Shown in pieces: positions 5,927-12,583 of a stretch of DNA of 12,900 nucleotides. The translations under genes were made by a program, and so were the position numbers. This stretch comes from Mesotoga sp. (GTDB lineage: Bacteria; Thermotogota; Thermotogae; Petrotogales; Kosmotogaceae). Position 1 is the first letter of the stretch. Every line of letters begins with the position of its first letter. The stretch lies in contig WOZY01000292.1 of NCBI GenBank assembly GCA_011620045.1, positions 1 through 12,900 of the forward strand. The letters are read 5' to 3'. The notes below the pieces were generated by a model that searched no databases, was not told the origin of the DNA, and worked only from the letters and a program-made list of their open reading frames with translations.

Positions 5927-7042
5927 CTAAAATAGATTTCCATATATGAATCCCCACAGTGTCGAGAATACCACTACCAGTCCAAAGTAAGTGAATGCTC
6001 TCTTCTTCCCGAGAAGTCTAGTGATAACTATCATGCTAGGCAAACTAAGTGAGTTACCAGCCATGAAGAGCGCCAGGGCAGGACCTTTGCCCATTCCCAG
6101 AGACATGAGTGACTGGACGATAGGCACTTCAGTCAGAGTCGCAAAATACATGAAGGCTCCAAAGACAGATGCGAAGAGAGTTGAGCCGAGCCTGTTACCT
6201 CCAAGAAGCGATTCTACGAAACTTTGTGGAAGCGCGCTGGATATTATTCCAGCGGCAAAGACTCCGAAGAAAAGATACGGCAGGATCTTCTTTGCAAAAT
6301 CCCATGTTTCAACTATCCACTGATTTCTCAGTTCTCCCTTGAAACGTATAGCCATCACAAAAACTGCAATAGCGGAGATAATCAGTATTGATGCCTTAAC
6401 AATCGGATTGATAGCCAGCCCGCCAACAATTAAGAAAGTCATCTGGAGACCCAGAAAACCAATCGCCTCGGGCCAGGAAACCTGATCATCCGATTCCTGA
6501 GTCGCAAAACCTCCTGATCCCTTTTCTCTAAAGATGCTCTGCATCGTTAAGCCTATCAAGATTGCCGAAGTCGAGGCCCCAACGATTCTCACAAGTGCTA
6601 TCTCCCAGCCAATCGCGCTTCCAGTAAGAAAGATCGCGGCAACGTTTATTGCCGGACCGCTGAATAGAAAGGCAACTGCCGGTCCAAGACCGGCGCCCCG
6701 CTTGTAGATACCACCGAAGAGAGGAAGAATCGTACACGAACAAACTGCCAGAATTCCTCCAGAAACGGCGGAGATTGGATATGAAATGATTTTTCGGGCG
6801 TCGGGACCCAGCAGCTTTAATATTGCGTCCTTCCGTATAAATACGGTGATTGTGCCTGCTATGAAAAAGGCAGGTACAAGACAGAGAAGCACGTGTTCTC
6901 TTGCATATGAACTAAGCATTGTAAATCCGCTAATTATTGCATCCTGAACATATTGGCTTCCAAAAGGCAGAAAATAAAAAACAAAAAAACCGGCTGCTAA
7001 CAATCCGAACTTCGTAACTTCTTTCTTCAAATCCTTCTCCAT
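5927..7042 (-). CDS. arsP: ArsP-like permease (COG0701/DUF318), probable organoarsenical or metalloid efflux
   Basis: A 371-residue polytopic permease of about 10 helices in two repeats. The first repeat carries the family cysteine motif CSCTILPLF (Cys101 and Cys103), followed by GGIYKRGAGLGPAVAFLFSGPAIN. The second repeat has TEVPIVQSLMSLGMGKGPALALFMAGN. Known ArsP members export trivalent organoarsenicals such as methylarsenite and roxarsone(III), with membrane cysteines as metalloid ligands; here Cys54 and the CSC pair are available. The ATG at 7042 follows AGGAGG by 10 nt, and that ribosome site overlaps the stop of the preceding half-permease gene. A linker of about 20 hydrophilic residues (171-190) joins the halves. 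Fourth gene of the arsR-led arm. The substrate is inferred from context. Confidence 0.85.
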   Translation of the reverse strand: MEKDLKKEVTKFGLLAAGFFVFYFLPFGSQYVQDAIISGFTMLSSYAREHVLLCLVPAFFIAGTITVFIRKDAILKLLGPDARKIISYPISAVSGGILAVCSCTILPLFGGIYKRGAGLGPAVAFLFSGPAINVAAIFLTGSAIGWEIALVRIVGASTSAILIGLTMQSIFREKGSGGFATQESDDQVSWPEAIGFLGLQMTFLIVGGLAINPIVKASILIISAIAVFVMAIRFKGELRNQWIVETWDFAKKILPYLFFGVFAAGIISSALPQSFVESLLGGNRLGSTLFASVFGAFMYFATLTEVPIVQSLMSLGMGKGPALALFMAGNSLSLPSMIVITRLLGKKRAFTYFGLVVVFSTLWGFIYGNLF

Positions 7043-7056
7043 CTCAAGAATGCCTC

Positions 7057-7590
7057 CTATTCACTCATGTTAGTAGCCTGTGCATATATCGCCTCAATGC
7101 TTTCCTTACCGATTGTTTTTTCGAGTACTATCGCCATAAGTAGTATTCCTGGAATATTTATAGCCAGTCTTAGCACAGCAAAGCCTACACCCAGTGAGCC
7201 CATTTCGAACATAAACATCGGAATCTTAGTTGTTGACCATGCTCCAATGAAGATCAGCACGTTAGAAAACTTCACTCCTTTCTTCATGAAGACCGCTGCT
7301 ATTGGAAAGGCTCCATATAAAGGTCCCGCCGCAGCCGCTCCAAGAAGAAAGGAAAGCACTATTCCCTTAATGCCTGATTCCTCTCCCAGATGGCTGATAA
7401 TCTTCTCTCTCGGAATCCAGACATCGAGAAGGCCCAAGAGAATGAATATCGGAGGAATAACAGATAACATTTCCAGAAAACTCGATCCAGTAATGCTCAG
7501 TGCGTTGCGCCCAACCTGATTGTCGGCGGCAAATACAGCAGAAACGACCGTTGCCATTGCTAGTGGAAAGACATACCTTTTCGCCTTCAT
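7057..7590 (-). CDS. Half-size COG0701-type permease, subunit B
   Basis: A 177-residue membrane protein of about five helices. The core (about 38-160) matches one repeat of the two-repeat ArsP/DUF318 permeases, including HLGEESGIKG and a GAFPIAAVFMKKG loop motif. It aligns by eye with the next upstream gene (GESSGVWG; AFPTAAMLLDNG), so the two are paralogous halves and probably form a heterodimer equal to one full permease. It contains no cysteine at all, unlike the full-length ArsP-like protein beside it. The ATG at 7590 overlaps the upstream stop as ATGA, enforcing paired synthesis. The transported substrate is not known; an anion, thiol-conjugated metalloid or sulfur compound are all possible. 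Confidence 0.75.
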   Translation of the reverse strand: MKAKRYVFPLAMATVVSAVFAADNQVGRNALSITGSSFLEMLSVIPPIFILLGLLDVWIPREKIISHLGEESGIKGIVLSFLLGAAAAGPLYGAFPIAAVFMKKGVKFSNVLIFIGAWSTTKIPMFMFEMGSLGVGFAVLRLAINIPGILLMAIVLEKTIGKESIEAIYAQATNMSE

Positions 7591-8072
7591 CTTAGAATCA
7601 TCCCCATGAGTTCAGCTACTATAAACGAAAATCCAAATGCCATAGTATTTCTTAAGACCGTCAGTCTTGTTCCAAAGTACTTCTTCTCTACCGGAAAAGT
7701 GACAACTCCCACCATCATCAGAGTGGAGATGAAAAGAGCTATTTGAGTTATCCCGGCCCCATTATCGAGCAACATGGCTGCCGTAGGAAAGGCAACAAAA
7801 CCGGGAATCAGAGTGATCGATCCCACAGCTGAAGCTATAAGCAACCCCCAAACTCCCGAACTTTCTCCTAGCAGCTGCGAGATTGTCTCGGGATTCAACA
7901 GCGCTATGAGTAGCCCAACAAAAAGCAAAATGGCTATAAGTTCAGGAAGGATTCGCTCAAATGATCTCCACGCTTTCTTGAGCGCCATAAGAGTCTTTTT
8001 TCGGCTTGCAATTAGAGAGAAAACCAGAAGCAATCCAGTTATGAAATAGACTACAATGCCGTACAAAGTCAT
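7587..8072 (-). CDS. Half-size COG0701-type permease, subunit A
   Basis: A 161-residue membrane protein of about five helices. Helix 1 (6-22) is followed by a basic cytoplasmic stretch, then the permease core with LLGESSGVWG, FVAFPTAAMLLDNGAG and VVTFPVEKKYFGTRL. The core resembles subunit B encoded immediately downstream, with the same ESG and AFP-x-AA landmarks. There are no cysteines. The ATG at 8072 directly abuts the arsR stop (TAG then ATG), and its own stop overlaps subunit B as ATGA, so arsR and both halves form one tightly coupled unit. Control by the ArsR encoded upstream is very likely. Function as a heterodimeric exporter is inferred. Confidence 0.75.
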   Translation of the reverse strand: MTLYGIVVYFITGLLLVFSLIASRKKTLMALKKAWRSFERILPELIAILLFVGLLIALLNPETISQLLGESSGVWGLLIASAVGSITLIPGFVAFPTAAMLLDNGAGITQIALFISTLMMVGVVTFPVEKKYFGTRLTVLRNTMAFGFSFIVAELMGMILR

Positions 8073-8360
8073 CTACTCCAGTTCTTGTGATGGAACATCA
8101 GTGATTGACTTGGCAAGCTCGAGAATCTCCAGGACTCTTCTATCTGCTATACTGAGCTCCTTTCTCGTGCCATTCCTATTCTCCTTGACAAGGCCTGTAT
8201 GTACCAGTGCCTTAACGTGTCTTGAGAGAGTTGTTTTATCTATCGCAAAAAGGTCATCCAGCTCGCAGATACACATCGTACCTTTTGAAAGACACTCAAG
8301 TATTTTCAGTCGCCAGCTACAACCCAGTGCCTTGAAAAGCATTACTGTCCTCTTGTTCAT
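8073..8360 (-). CDS. arsR: ArsR/SmtB-family repressor, leader of the minus arm
   Basis: A 95-residue winged-helix metalloregulator. The ATG at 8360 follows GGAGGT by 5 nt; an upstream in-frame extension has no ribosome site. The helix-turn-helix is around LDDLFAIDKTTLSRHVKALVHTGLV (residues 34-58). The arsenite-sensing position in helix alpha-3 reads TMCICEL, with Cys30 and Cys32; two more cysteines, Cys14 (in ALGCSWRL, where most relatives have LADPTRL) and Cys23, are extra potential ligands. Binding of As(III) or an organoarsenical would release DNA. The gene is divergent from acr3, with a 34-bp dyad between them, and heads the permease operon. The different cysteine layout from the other ArsR in this island suggests a different inducer. 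Confidence 0.9.
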   Translation of the reverse strand: MNKRTVMLFKALGCSWRLKILECLSKGTMCICELDDLFAIDKTTLSRHVKALVHTGLVKENRNGTRKELSIADRRVLEILELAKSITDVPSQELE

Positions 8361-8388
8361 CGGACACCTCCATTGAAGATACACATAC

Positions 8389-8417
8389 AGAATAACTTAT
8401 GTTGCATTGTTGTGCAA
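8389..8417 (-). promoter_or_regulatory. Promoter of the arsR-permease arm
   Basis: On the minus strand, TTGCAC (8417-8412) is followed after exactly 17 bp by TATTCT (8394-8389, 4 of 6). Transcription would start near 8382, about 22 nt before the arsR ATG. The -35 lies at the centre of the dyad operator, so a bound repressor would block RNA polymerase. Confidence 0.6.
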
Positions 8418-8430
8418 CAATGAAACTTAA
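8397..8430. promoter_or_regulatory. 34-bp dyad, candidate ArsR operator of the divergent ars arms
   Basis: Two 16-bp half sites flank a central TG (8413-8414) and match at 14 of 16 positions. The inner eight pairs are perfect, giving ATTGTTG-TG-CAACAAT at the core. The symmetry continues with only two mismatches out to TTA/TAA at the ends. The 2-bp centre and long arms resemble the 12-2-12 sites known for ArsR/SmtB dimers. It overlaps the arsR -35 and lies upstream of acr3, so one site could control both directions. Confidence 0.7.
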
Positions 8431-8509
8431 CGTTCTGAAAAAACTCAGAAAACAATCGACGAGTATCATATCCATATATTCGAATGTGAGAATATTGGAG
8501 GCAAATATA

Positions 8510-9571
8510 TTGGAACAGAGACTTGACGTGTTCAGCAAATACCTAACAGTGTGGGTGGGAATAGCTATGTTTCTAGGGGCCATACTGGGCAACATTCTTC
8601 CCGGTCTATCAAATTCCCTGGGAAATTGGCAAATCGCTAATGTGTCAATTCCTGTTGCAATAGTCCTACTTTTCATGATGTATCCGATCATGCTAAAGAT
8701 TGAGTTCAAAGAGATAGTAAACGTAAAGAAGAACTCCAGGCCTCTTCTGGTAACACTGGTTGTCAATTGGGCGATTAAGCCGTTTACTATGGCCTTTATC
8801 TCATGGCTTTTCATGAAGATTTTCTTCAATCCAATAATTCCTGATGGACTTGCTAATGAGTATGTTGCAGGGATGGTATTGCTGGGATTGGCTCCATGCA
8901 CAGCGATGGTGTTAGTTTGGACATATCTTGCAAAGGGCAACATAAACTATGCGCTTGTACAGGTCGCAATTAATGACCTGGTTATTCTCTTTCTTTTCGC
9001 ACCTATGGGTAAACTTCTAATAGGAGTATCGACAGGCTTCCCGGTACCCTTCTCTACAATTTTCTGGTCGGTTGTCTTCTATGTGGCAATTCCGCTTTCT
9101 TTGGCGCTTCTGACGCGAAGGTTTGTAGTGAAAAGAAGAGGCGAGAAATACTTGAACGAGACCGTAATAAAGAGATTCGATCCATTCACGAAGATTGGAC
9201 TGTTATTGACCCTTATACTGGTATTCATGTTCCAGGGCAAGACGATTATCGACAATCCACTCCACATAATTCTAATAGCAGTCCCTCTCTTGATTCAAAC
9301 CTACCTCGTTTTTTTCATTGGATACTATGCAGCAAAAAAACTAAAGATAGACTATGCAGAGGCCGCGCCATCAACGTTTATCGGTGCGTCGAATTTCTTT
9401 GAGCTTTCAATAGCGGTTGCTCTCATACTCTTCGGAATGAATTCAGGCGCAGCGCTGGCTACAGTAGTCGGCGTGCTTGTTGAAGTACCAGTAATGCTTT
9501 CACTGGTTGCAATCATGAAGAATCGAAAGGGCTCATTTACTTTCTCAAAGGGTAGGGGGCAGATTAAATGA
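8510..9571 (+). CDS. acr3: ACR3-family arsenite efflux permease
   Basis: A 353-residue, ten-helix arsenite exporter of the bile/arsenite/riboflavin superfamily that removes As(OH)3 using the proton gradient. I chose the TTG at 8510 because GGAGG lies 8 nt upstream and the product then begins MEQRLDVFSKYLTVW, like typical ACR3 proteins. An ATG at 8399 would add 37 residues read from the operator. The essential cysteine is Cys130 in LLGLAPCTAMVLVWTYLAKG (helix 4), and the essential glutamate of helix 9 is Glu298 in GASNFFELSIAVAL; both fall at nearly the positions reported for Alkaliphilus Acr3. ATGA overlap with the second arsR. Its leader carries a TTCTGA/TCAGAA hairpin (8433-8450); no clear own promoter was found beyond the dyad region. 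Confidence 0.95.
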   Translation: MEQRLDVFSKYLTVWVGIAMFLGAILGNILPGLSNSLGNWQIANVSIPVAIVLLFMMYPIMLKIEFKEIVNVKKNSRPLLVTLVVNWAIKPFTMAFISWLFMKIFFNPIIPDGLANEYVAGMVLLGLAPCTAMVLVWTYLAKGNINYALVQVAINDLVILFLFAPMGKLLIGVSTGFPVPFSTIFWSVVFYVAIPLSLALLTRRFVVKRRGEKYLNETVIKRFDPFTKIGLLLTLILVFMFQGKTIIDNPLHIILIAVPLLIQTYLVFFIGYYAAKKLKIDYAEAAPSTFIGASNFFELSIAVALILFGMNSGAALATVVGVLVEVPVMLSLVAIMKNRKGSFTFSKGRGQIK

Positions 9572-9891
9572 GGGCGTATACTAGAAATCTTGCCGACGTC
9601 ATGAAGAGTCTTGCCGATGAGACAAATCTGAGACTTCTAGGCCTTATCAAGCTCCATAAGGAACTATGTGTCTGTGAATTTGAAGACATCCTGGAACTGC
9701 CGCAGTCTACAGTTTCCAGGCACTTGAAAGCATTGGCTGATTCCGGGTTGATTCAGGCGAGGAAAGACGGTAGATGGAGATATTACAGCACAGCTGATTG
9801 CCCTGAGTTTGTTGATGAAATTGTAAATATCGCTATCGAGCAATTCGGAATCAAAAAGCGAGAAAGTCGTAAAAAGTGTGGTGAGAAATGA
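9568..9891 (+). CDS. arsR: ArsR-family repressor, classical arsenite type
   Basis: A 107-residue winged-helix repressor. It has the classical arsenite motif ELCVCEFEDILELPQSTVSRHL, with Cys34 and Cys36 at the start of the recognition region, followed by the wing ARKDGRWRYYS. Cys78 and Cys104 could add ligands. The ATG overlaps the acr3 stop (ATGA) and its own stop overlaps the phosphoesterase, so it is made with the pump it presumably controls. It is more similar to textbook ArsR than the divergent copy at 8073-8360; the two may share the dyad operator or respond to different arsenicals. The C-terminal tail (96-107) is basic. Confidence 0.92.
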   Translation: MRAYTRNLADVMKSLADETNLRLLGLIKLHKELCVCEFEDILELPQSTVSRHLKALADSGLIQARKDGRWRYYSTADCPEFVDEIVNIAIEQFGIKKRESRKKCGEK

Positions 9892-10661
9892 TGAGATTGG
9901 CATTCTTTTCGGATATACATGGAAATCTTGAGGCTCTCGAAGCAGTGCTGAGAGATATCGAGAGCCAAAACATAGACAGAAGTTACTGCCTTGGGGATCT
10001 AGTAGGGTATGGTCCTCAGCCGCAAGAGGTTGTTCAAAGAATTCGCGACCTTAAAATCCCTACGATAATGGGGAACTATGATGATGCAATAGGTTATGAA
10101 AAGGAAAGCTGTGGCTGCGCATATGATCCCGGAAGAGAAACGGAAGTTGGAGATGAGTCCGTAACCTGGACCATAGCTAACACTTCAGGTACAGCCAAGG
10201 AGTACCTTTGCGCACTGCCTCATACTCTGGAATTCGAAGAAGAGGGTGTGAAATTCCTTCTTGTTCATGGAAGTCCTGTAGATCATCTACTTGAATACGT
10301 AAGGCCAGACACTCCTGGCGAAAGATTACAAAAAGTACTGAAGAGAGTCAAAGCCGATGTCGTTGTGAACGGCCACACTCATCTTCCGATGGTTCGCTGG
10401 GCGATGGGAAAACTCGTCTTCAATGATGGAAGTGTTGGCAGACCCAAGGACGGAAACCCTGAAGCCTGCTATCTGATTGTCGATGTTATCCAGCAGAGCG
10501 TCTCATATGAGTTTCGAAGAATAGAGTATGACGTTAAGTCTACAATTGAGAAAATGATTGAGGTCGGGCTGCCAGCAGAACTTGCTTTAGTCCTTGTGCT
10601 CGGCAAAGGCTACAAAATGGGGCCGTCGAAATTGAAGAACACGATAGACTTCAAGATCTGA
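9888..10661 (+). CDS. Calcineurin-like metallophosphoesterase (COG0639-type) coupled to the ars genes
   Basis: A 257-residue soluble phosphoesterase. The binuclear metal motifs are all present: DIHGN (Asp9, His11), GDLVGYGP (Asp37), GNYD (Asn63), VHGSP (His127) and GHTH (His163, His165). The group includes small phosphodiesterases and diadenosine-tetraphosphatase-like enzymes; the substrate is unknown. An insertion of about 25 residues around 70-95 carries ESCGC, with Cys75 and Cys77, possibly redox or metalloid sensitive. Two adjacent ATGs (9888 and 9891) are possible starts; the first overlaps the arsR stop as ATGA. The family is not a standard arsenic-resistance part, so its translational coupling to acr3-arsR is notable. 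It could act on arsenylated or phosphorylated metabolites, which is speculation. An intrinsic terminator overlaps its stop codon. Confidence 0.87.
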   Translation: MMRLAFFSDIHGNLEALEAVLRDIESQNIDRSYCLGDLVGYGPQPQEVVQRIRDLKIPTIMGNYDDAIGYEKESCGCAYDPGRETEVGDESVTWTIANTSGTAKEYLCALPHTLEFEEEGVKFLLVHGSPVDHLLEYVRPDTPGERLQKVLKRVKADVVVNGHTHLPMVRWAMGKLVFNDGSVGRPKDGNPEACYLIVDVIQQSVSYEFRRIEYDVKSTIEKMIEVGLPAELALVLVLGKGYKMGPSKLKNTIDFKI

Positions 10662-10669
10662 AGTTTTTT
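10648..10669 (+). terminator. Intrinsic terminator of the acr3-arsR-phosphoesterase operon
   Basis: ACTTCA and TGAAGT form a 6-bp stem with the loop AGATC, and the last T begins a run of six. The TGA stop codon of the phosphoesterase lies in the right arm. The stem is short and A+T-rich, so termination may be partial. Confidence 0.5.
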
Positions 10670-10759
10670 GTTCGAAATCTTTTGTGGTTTTCATAAGAGA
10701 CGCTAAATGAGCTTGTTATAAACGCGGTTTGATGGAAAGATCAAGGCAGTAGAACGGTG

Positions 10760-10839
10760 GACTGGGAAGAACATCCGAGAGAATGAAGCAAATTGCAGGT
10801 TGGGTACGAAAAAGACTGGGAAAGAAATCCGAAATTGCA
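10760..10839 (+). repeat. Imperfect tandem duplication in the leader of the arsF-like gene
   Basis: The stretch GACTGGGAAG-AACATCCGAG ending in AAATTGCA (10760-10797) recurs as GACTGGGAAAGAAATCCG-AAATTGCA (10814-10839) with a 12-nt deletion. Copies start 54 bp apart. No gene covers them. They lie between the terminator of the acr3 operon and the ribosome site of the arsF-like gene, where a promoter must be; no convincing -35/-10 pair was found. Confidence 0.5.
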
Positions 10840-10864
10840 TAATTGCCTTTTTGTGGGGGGAAAC

Positions 10865-11353
10865 GTGAAACTGAAGAGATTCATTAGCATCTGCTTAGTA
10901 ATATTCGTCTTGATCAGTATTGCTTATTTTGCTTACGATGAAATCAAACTTATTTCTCAGTCTTCGAAGCCTAGAGAATCAATTCTTGAGGAACTGAATG
11001 ATCCTTCTCTTCCAGAAGATTATGTTGTCCTCTACTACTTTCACGGAACTATCCGTTGTAATGCATGCCTGGACATGGAAGCAAACGCGAAGGAAGCAGT
11101 CGAAACATACTTTTCTTCACAATATGAAGCAGGAACCTTGAGGTGGGAAGTAGTAAACATCGACCTCCCGGAGAACTACAACTTTCTTGAAGACTACATA
11201 ATTATGTATAACACTCTGGTGATCCAGCAATACATAGACGGGAAGCCCGGTGAATGGAAGGAACTGTGGCATGCCTGGGACCTTTCGGAAAAGAAAGACC
11301 AGTACATTGAATATGTGAGAGATGAAGTAGCTTCTTTTTTGGGGGTGAATTGA
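10865..11353 (+). CDS. arsF: ArsF-like thioredoxin-fold protein (nitrophenyl-arsenical nitroreductase subunit family)
   Basis: A 162-residue membrane-tethered protein. The GTG at 10865 follows a GGGGGG ribosome site by 4 nt and gives a clean N-terminal anchor (residues 3-25, basic then hydrophobic); an upstream TTG frame would bury this anchor. The thioredoxin-like domain has the family-typical YYFHGTIRCNACLDME, with Cys65-x2-Cys68 in helix 1, and later aromatic strands WEVVNIDLPEN and KELWHAWDL. This pattern matches what I recall as the ArsF family. ArsEFG of Shewanella reduces the nitro group of nitroaromatic arsenicals and exports the aminoaryl arsenite. The stop overlaps the following permease as TGATG, as expected for an arsF-arsG pair. 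No nitroreductase domain is visible in this chain itself. Biochemical role taken from the family, not seen. Confidence 0.75.
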   Translation: MKLKRFISICLVIFVLISIAYFAYDEIKLISQSSKPRESILEELNDPSLPEDYVVLYYFHGTIRCNACLDMEANAKEAVETYFSSQYEAGTLRWEVVNIDLPENYNFLEDYIIMYNTLVIQQYIDGKPGEWKELWHAWDLSEKKDQYIEYVRDEVASFLGVN

Positions 11354-12039
11354 TGATGGATAACTCTGCGTTTTCAATGATTTCCGCTCTTTGGTTCGGG
11401 ATTTTGACCTCCATTAGCCCCTGCCCTCTAACTACGAACATTGCAGCGGTTTCTTTTATCAGCCGGAATATCGGTAGCCCGAAAAGATCGGTGGCAGCAG
11501 GCCTTCTTTACACACTAGGAAGGGTACTGACATATGTTGTCATAGGTGCAGTGCTTGTTTCAAGCTTGACGGCGGCTCCAGGTCTGTCGAGGTTCCTCCA
11601 GAAATACATGGGTAAGTTAATTGGCCCAATTATGATCGTTGTAGGTATGTTCCTTCTTGAGTTGCTGAGTTTCAGAAACAACGGAAGAAATCTGGATACT
11701 ACATCTCAAGAGAAGATCAAGAGCAAAGGTCTGCTTGGTGCCCTGATTCTTGGCTCTTTGTTCGCCCTTACCTTTTGCCCTGTATCGGCTGCACTATTCT
11801 TTGGAAGCGTAATACCCCTCGCCGTCAATGAACAGTCCAGGCTAATCATTCCTGCAATCTATGGTATCGGCACAGGCCTACCTGTCGTGGTAGTTGCAGT
11901 CGGCATTGCCATAAGCACAAAGCTGGTTGCGCAGATGTTCAAGCGAATCAGCAGATTCGAATTCTGGGCGAGGATAGTTACCGGAGCAGTTTTCATAGTC
12001 CTGGGAATCTATCTGAGTATAACGAGGATTTTCTTGTGA
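11353..12039 (+). CDS. arsG: ArsG-like aromatic arsenical efflux permease (CcdA/DsbD-type membrane protein)
   Basis: A 228-residue, six-helix membrane protein of the LysE/DsbD-CcdA type. Two cysteine-proline motifs face each other in the two pseudo-repeats: Cys24 in SPCPLTTNIAA (helix 1) and Cys142 in TFCPVSAALFF (helix 4). In CcdA/DsbD these cysteines pass electrons across the membrane; in ArsG they may bind trivalent arsenic. The ATG at 11353 overlaps the arsF-like stop (TGATG) and lies 7 nt after GGGGG; ATG at 11356 is a close alternative. Adjacency to the ArsF-like gene and the arsenic island supports the ArsG assignment over cytochrome c maturation, for which no other gene is nearby. A general thiol-redox role for the pair remains possible. 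Confidence 0.78.
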   Translation: MMDNSAFSMISALWFGILTSISPCPLTTNIAAVSFISRNIGSPKRSVAAGLLYTLGRVLTYVVIGAVLVSSLTAAPGLSRFLQKYMGKLIGPIMIVVGMFLLELLSFRNNGRNLDTTSQEKIKSKGLLGALILGSLFALTFCPVSAALFFGSVIPLAVNEQSRLIIPAIYGIGTGLPVVVVAVGIAISTKLVAQMFKRISRFEFWARIVTGAVFIVLGIYLSITRIFL

Positions 12040-12100
12040 AACGATCAGGATCACACCGCTTCACAAACAGCAGTCAGACAATTCGCTTAAGTCAGAACTG

Positions 12101-12451
12101 CTATAATCTTACTCCAAACTTTGAAAGGATAAGTGAAAAGAAGGCATACCCCGCTATCATGACTCCACTAGACAAGGCAAGTGCTACATAGAAATTGATG
12201 CCTCTTCTAAGAAACAATGGCATCGCAACAAAGAAAATCAGAGAAGGAAGAACAAATAAGAGAATACCGGTCGAGAGTTCCGCAACTTTACTTGCATCGT
12301 TTGTATCGTTGTAGAGCCAGAATAGCGCCAGCATGGAAGTAAGAGGTAAAGATGCTATAAGTCCTCCAATGTATCCAGACTTCTTGCTAACTTCAGAAAC
12401 AAGAGCGATTATTACCGATGACACCAGGATTTTGAAGATGTATCTCAGCAA
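12101..12451 (-). CDS. DUF3147-type small membrane protein
   Basis: A 116-residue membrane protein of four predicted helices (about 3-20, 26-47, 60-82 and 86-110). The stretch GYIGGLIASLPLTSMLALFWLY is typical of DUF3147 proteins, whose function is not established. The start is TTG at 12451, with GGAGGTGA about 9 nt upstream. It converges on the arsG-like gene, ending 61 bp away, so it is probably not part of the arsenic unit. It has no cysteine or histidine. It may share a promoter region with, or be read from, the transporter gene upstream on the same strand. Confidence 0.75.
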   Translation of the reverse strand: MLRYIFKILVSSVIIALVSEVSKKSGYIGGLIASLPLTSMLALFWLYNDTNDASKVAELSTGILLFVLPSLIFFVAMPLFLRRGINFYVALALSSGVMIAGYAFFSLILSKFGVRL

Positions 12452-12530
12452 ATTCGTTCACCTCCGCTTGTCTTTTCTTGCTGATAACATTGCCAATTGT
12501 TTTGAATGATCTCCTATCACTGTTTGCTGC

Positions 12531-12555
12531 AAAAAACACCTATCACTCCTGTGTT
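12531..12555 (-). terminator. Weak intrinsic terminator after the MFS gene
   Basis: On the minus strand, AACAC and GTGTT form a 5-bp stem with an 11-nt loop, followed by a T-run (six A on the plus strand at 12531-12536). It lies about 30 bp past the transporter stop codon. The long loop makes it uncertain. Confidence 0.35.
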
Positions 12556-12583
12556 CTAATACATTATCACACGCCAATTTGAC

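Noticed and set aside
8399..8509. N-terminal extension of ACR3 from the ATG at 8399, containing a His-Cys-Cys stretch that could look like a metal site.
   Set aside because: It lacks a ribosome binding site, is read through the dyad operator, and does not resemble ACR3 N-termini. The TTG at 8510 has GGAGG 8 nt upstream.
10793..10864. Longer form of the ArsF-like protein starting at TTG 10793.
   Set aside because: It would put a hydrophilic tail before the membrane anchor and overlaps the duplicated leader element. The GTG at 10865 has a G-rich ribosome site.
11353..12039. CcdA for cytochrome c maturation.
   Set aside because: No other cytochrome c biogenesis gene or CxxCH protein is present, and the ArsF-like gene directly overlaps it in an arsenic context.
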